Below are positions 63,835 through 64,000 of a stretch of 64,000 bases of DNA, piece by piece. Origin of the DNA: Microbacterium esteraromaticum (GTDB lineage: Bacteria; Actinomycetota; Actinomycetes; Actinomycetales; Microbacteriaceae). Where the stretch lies: the NCBI RefSeq assembly GCF_028747645.1, contig NZ_CP118100.1, positions 1,736,001 through 1,800,000 of the forward strand. The letters run 5' to 3'. The stretch's first letter is position 1; every line of letters begins with the position of its first letter. The translations under genes were made by a program, and so were the position numbers. Under the pieces are notes generated by a model. It saw only the letters and a program-made list of their open reading frames with translations, did not search any database and was not told where the DNA came from.

Positions 63835-64000
63835 ATGACCGATTCGAAGACCATCCCCGCCACCGCCGTCGACCCCACCGTCGCAGCGGCAGCAGCCCAG
63901 TTCCTGTCGCCGATCGTGCACAGCATGCAGGCTCTCGTGGTCAACGGCAAGCAGGCGCACTGGCACGTGCGCGGTGCGAACTTCGTCGGCGTGCACGAGT
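63835..64000 (+). CDS. dps: Dps-family ferritin-like protein, N-terminal part
   Basis: The first 55 residues of a Dps/miniferritin, cut by the window end. NGKQAHWHVRGANFVGVHE contains the ferroxidase-centre histidines at the dimer interface. Dps oxidises and stores iron and protects DNA in stress. AGGAGG six bases before the ATG fixes the start. Divergent from the carbonic anhydrase gene, with an iron-box-like palindrome in the 140-base gap. Confidence 0.92.
   Translation, partial: MTDSKTIPATAVDPTVAAAAAQFLSPIVHSMQALVVNGKQAHWHVRGANFVGVHE

Overview
The window is GC-rich chromosomal DNA from a high-GC actinobacterium, most like Microbacterium or a close relative in Microbacteriaceae. The reasons are gene content and order: a sigA-linked topoisomerase IV pair, polyphosphate glucokinase, glnA/glnE/glnA2, DUF4191, DUF3145 and DUF7455 proteins, and a fasR-fabD-fabH-acpP-fabF cluster behind a homodimeric-type aceE. 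Many genes have a -10 box only 6 to 8 bases before the start codon, the actinobacterial leaderless pattern. No rRNA, prophage or CRISPR array is visible. RNA genes are RNase P RNA, tRNA-Val(TAC) and a tRNA with anticodon CAT.

Layout: 1-3.8 kb holds parC (partial) and parE, convergent. 4.2-9.3 kb is a minus-strand run with overlapping stop and start codons: sigA, a MurT-like ligase, a GatD-like protein and two alanine-racemase-like proteins. 9.4-15.1 kb has a PAC2 protein, pepA, lpdA and a two-lipoyl-domain E2 (sucB). 15.1-19.6 kb has membrane proteins and a RimK-type ligase divergent from a retropepsin-like protease. 19.7-27.5 kb is nitrogen assimilation (glnA, glnE, a second glnA), a lipid kinase and ppgK. 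27.5-30.4 kb is an accessory islet: a decayed IS5-type transposase, an orphan RES-domain protein, a PadR/membrane-protein operon with a 17-bp-arm palindromic operator, and a secreted-protein remnant. 30.4-37.7 kb has rnpB, a PolA-like protein, a zinc ribbon protein, a YchJ-like protein, an aldo/keto reductase and membrane or small proteins. 37.6-46.2 kb has a frameshifted SulP transporter, two AI-2E-type permeases, two related DUF6325-like proteins, a large LuxR regulator and a DUF998 protein. 46.2-54 kb joins aceE to fasR and the fatty-acid synthase II core. 54-60 kb has DUF3145, a 2-oxoglutarate/Fe(II)-type oxygenase with an iron box, a DUF262 protein coupled to an S33 peptidase-like hydrolase, and a YihY protein. 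60-63 kb is glpF-glpK, followed by a gamma carbonic anhydrase and the start of dps.

The most unusual system is 4233-8041. GatD has lost the glutaminase cysteine (Gly93) and histidine (Gln191). MurT has no cysteine at all, so the usual four-Cys zinc ribbon is gone. The two racemase-like proteins are complementary halves: one keeps the PLP lysine but not the partner tyrosine, and the other keeps the tyrosine but has Arg for Lys and lacks most of the barrel. Microbacteria have type B peptidoglycan, cross-linked through the alpha-carboxyl of D-Glu, the group that canonical MurT/GatD amidates. I infer that this cluster is a rewired MurT/GatD plus a heteromeric amino-acid racemase serving type B cross-bridge assembly.

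Other points of regulation: acpP and fabF are separated by a strong hairpin, an exact-length 20-bp tandem repeat sits at the fasR-fabD junction, and iron-box-like sites precede the oxygenase and dps.
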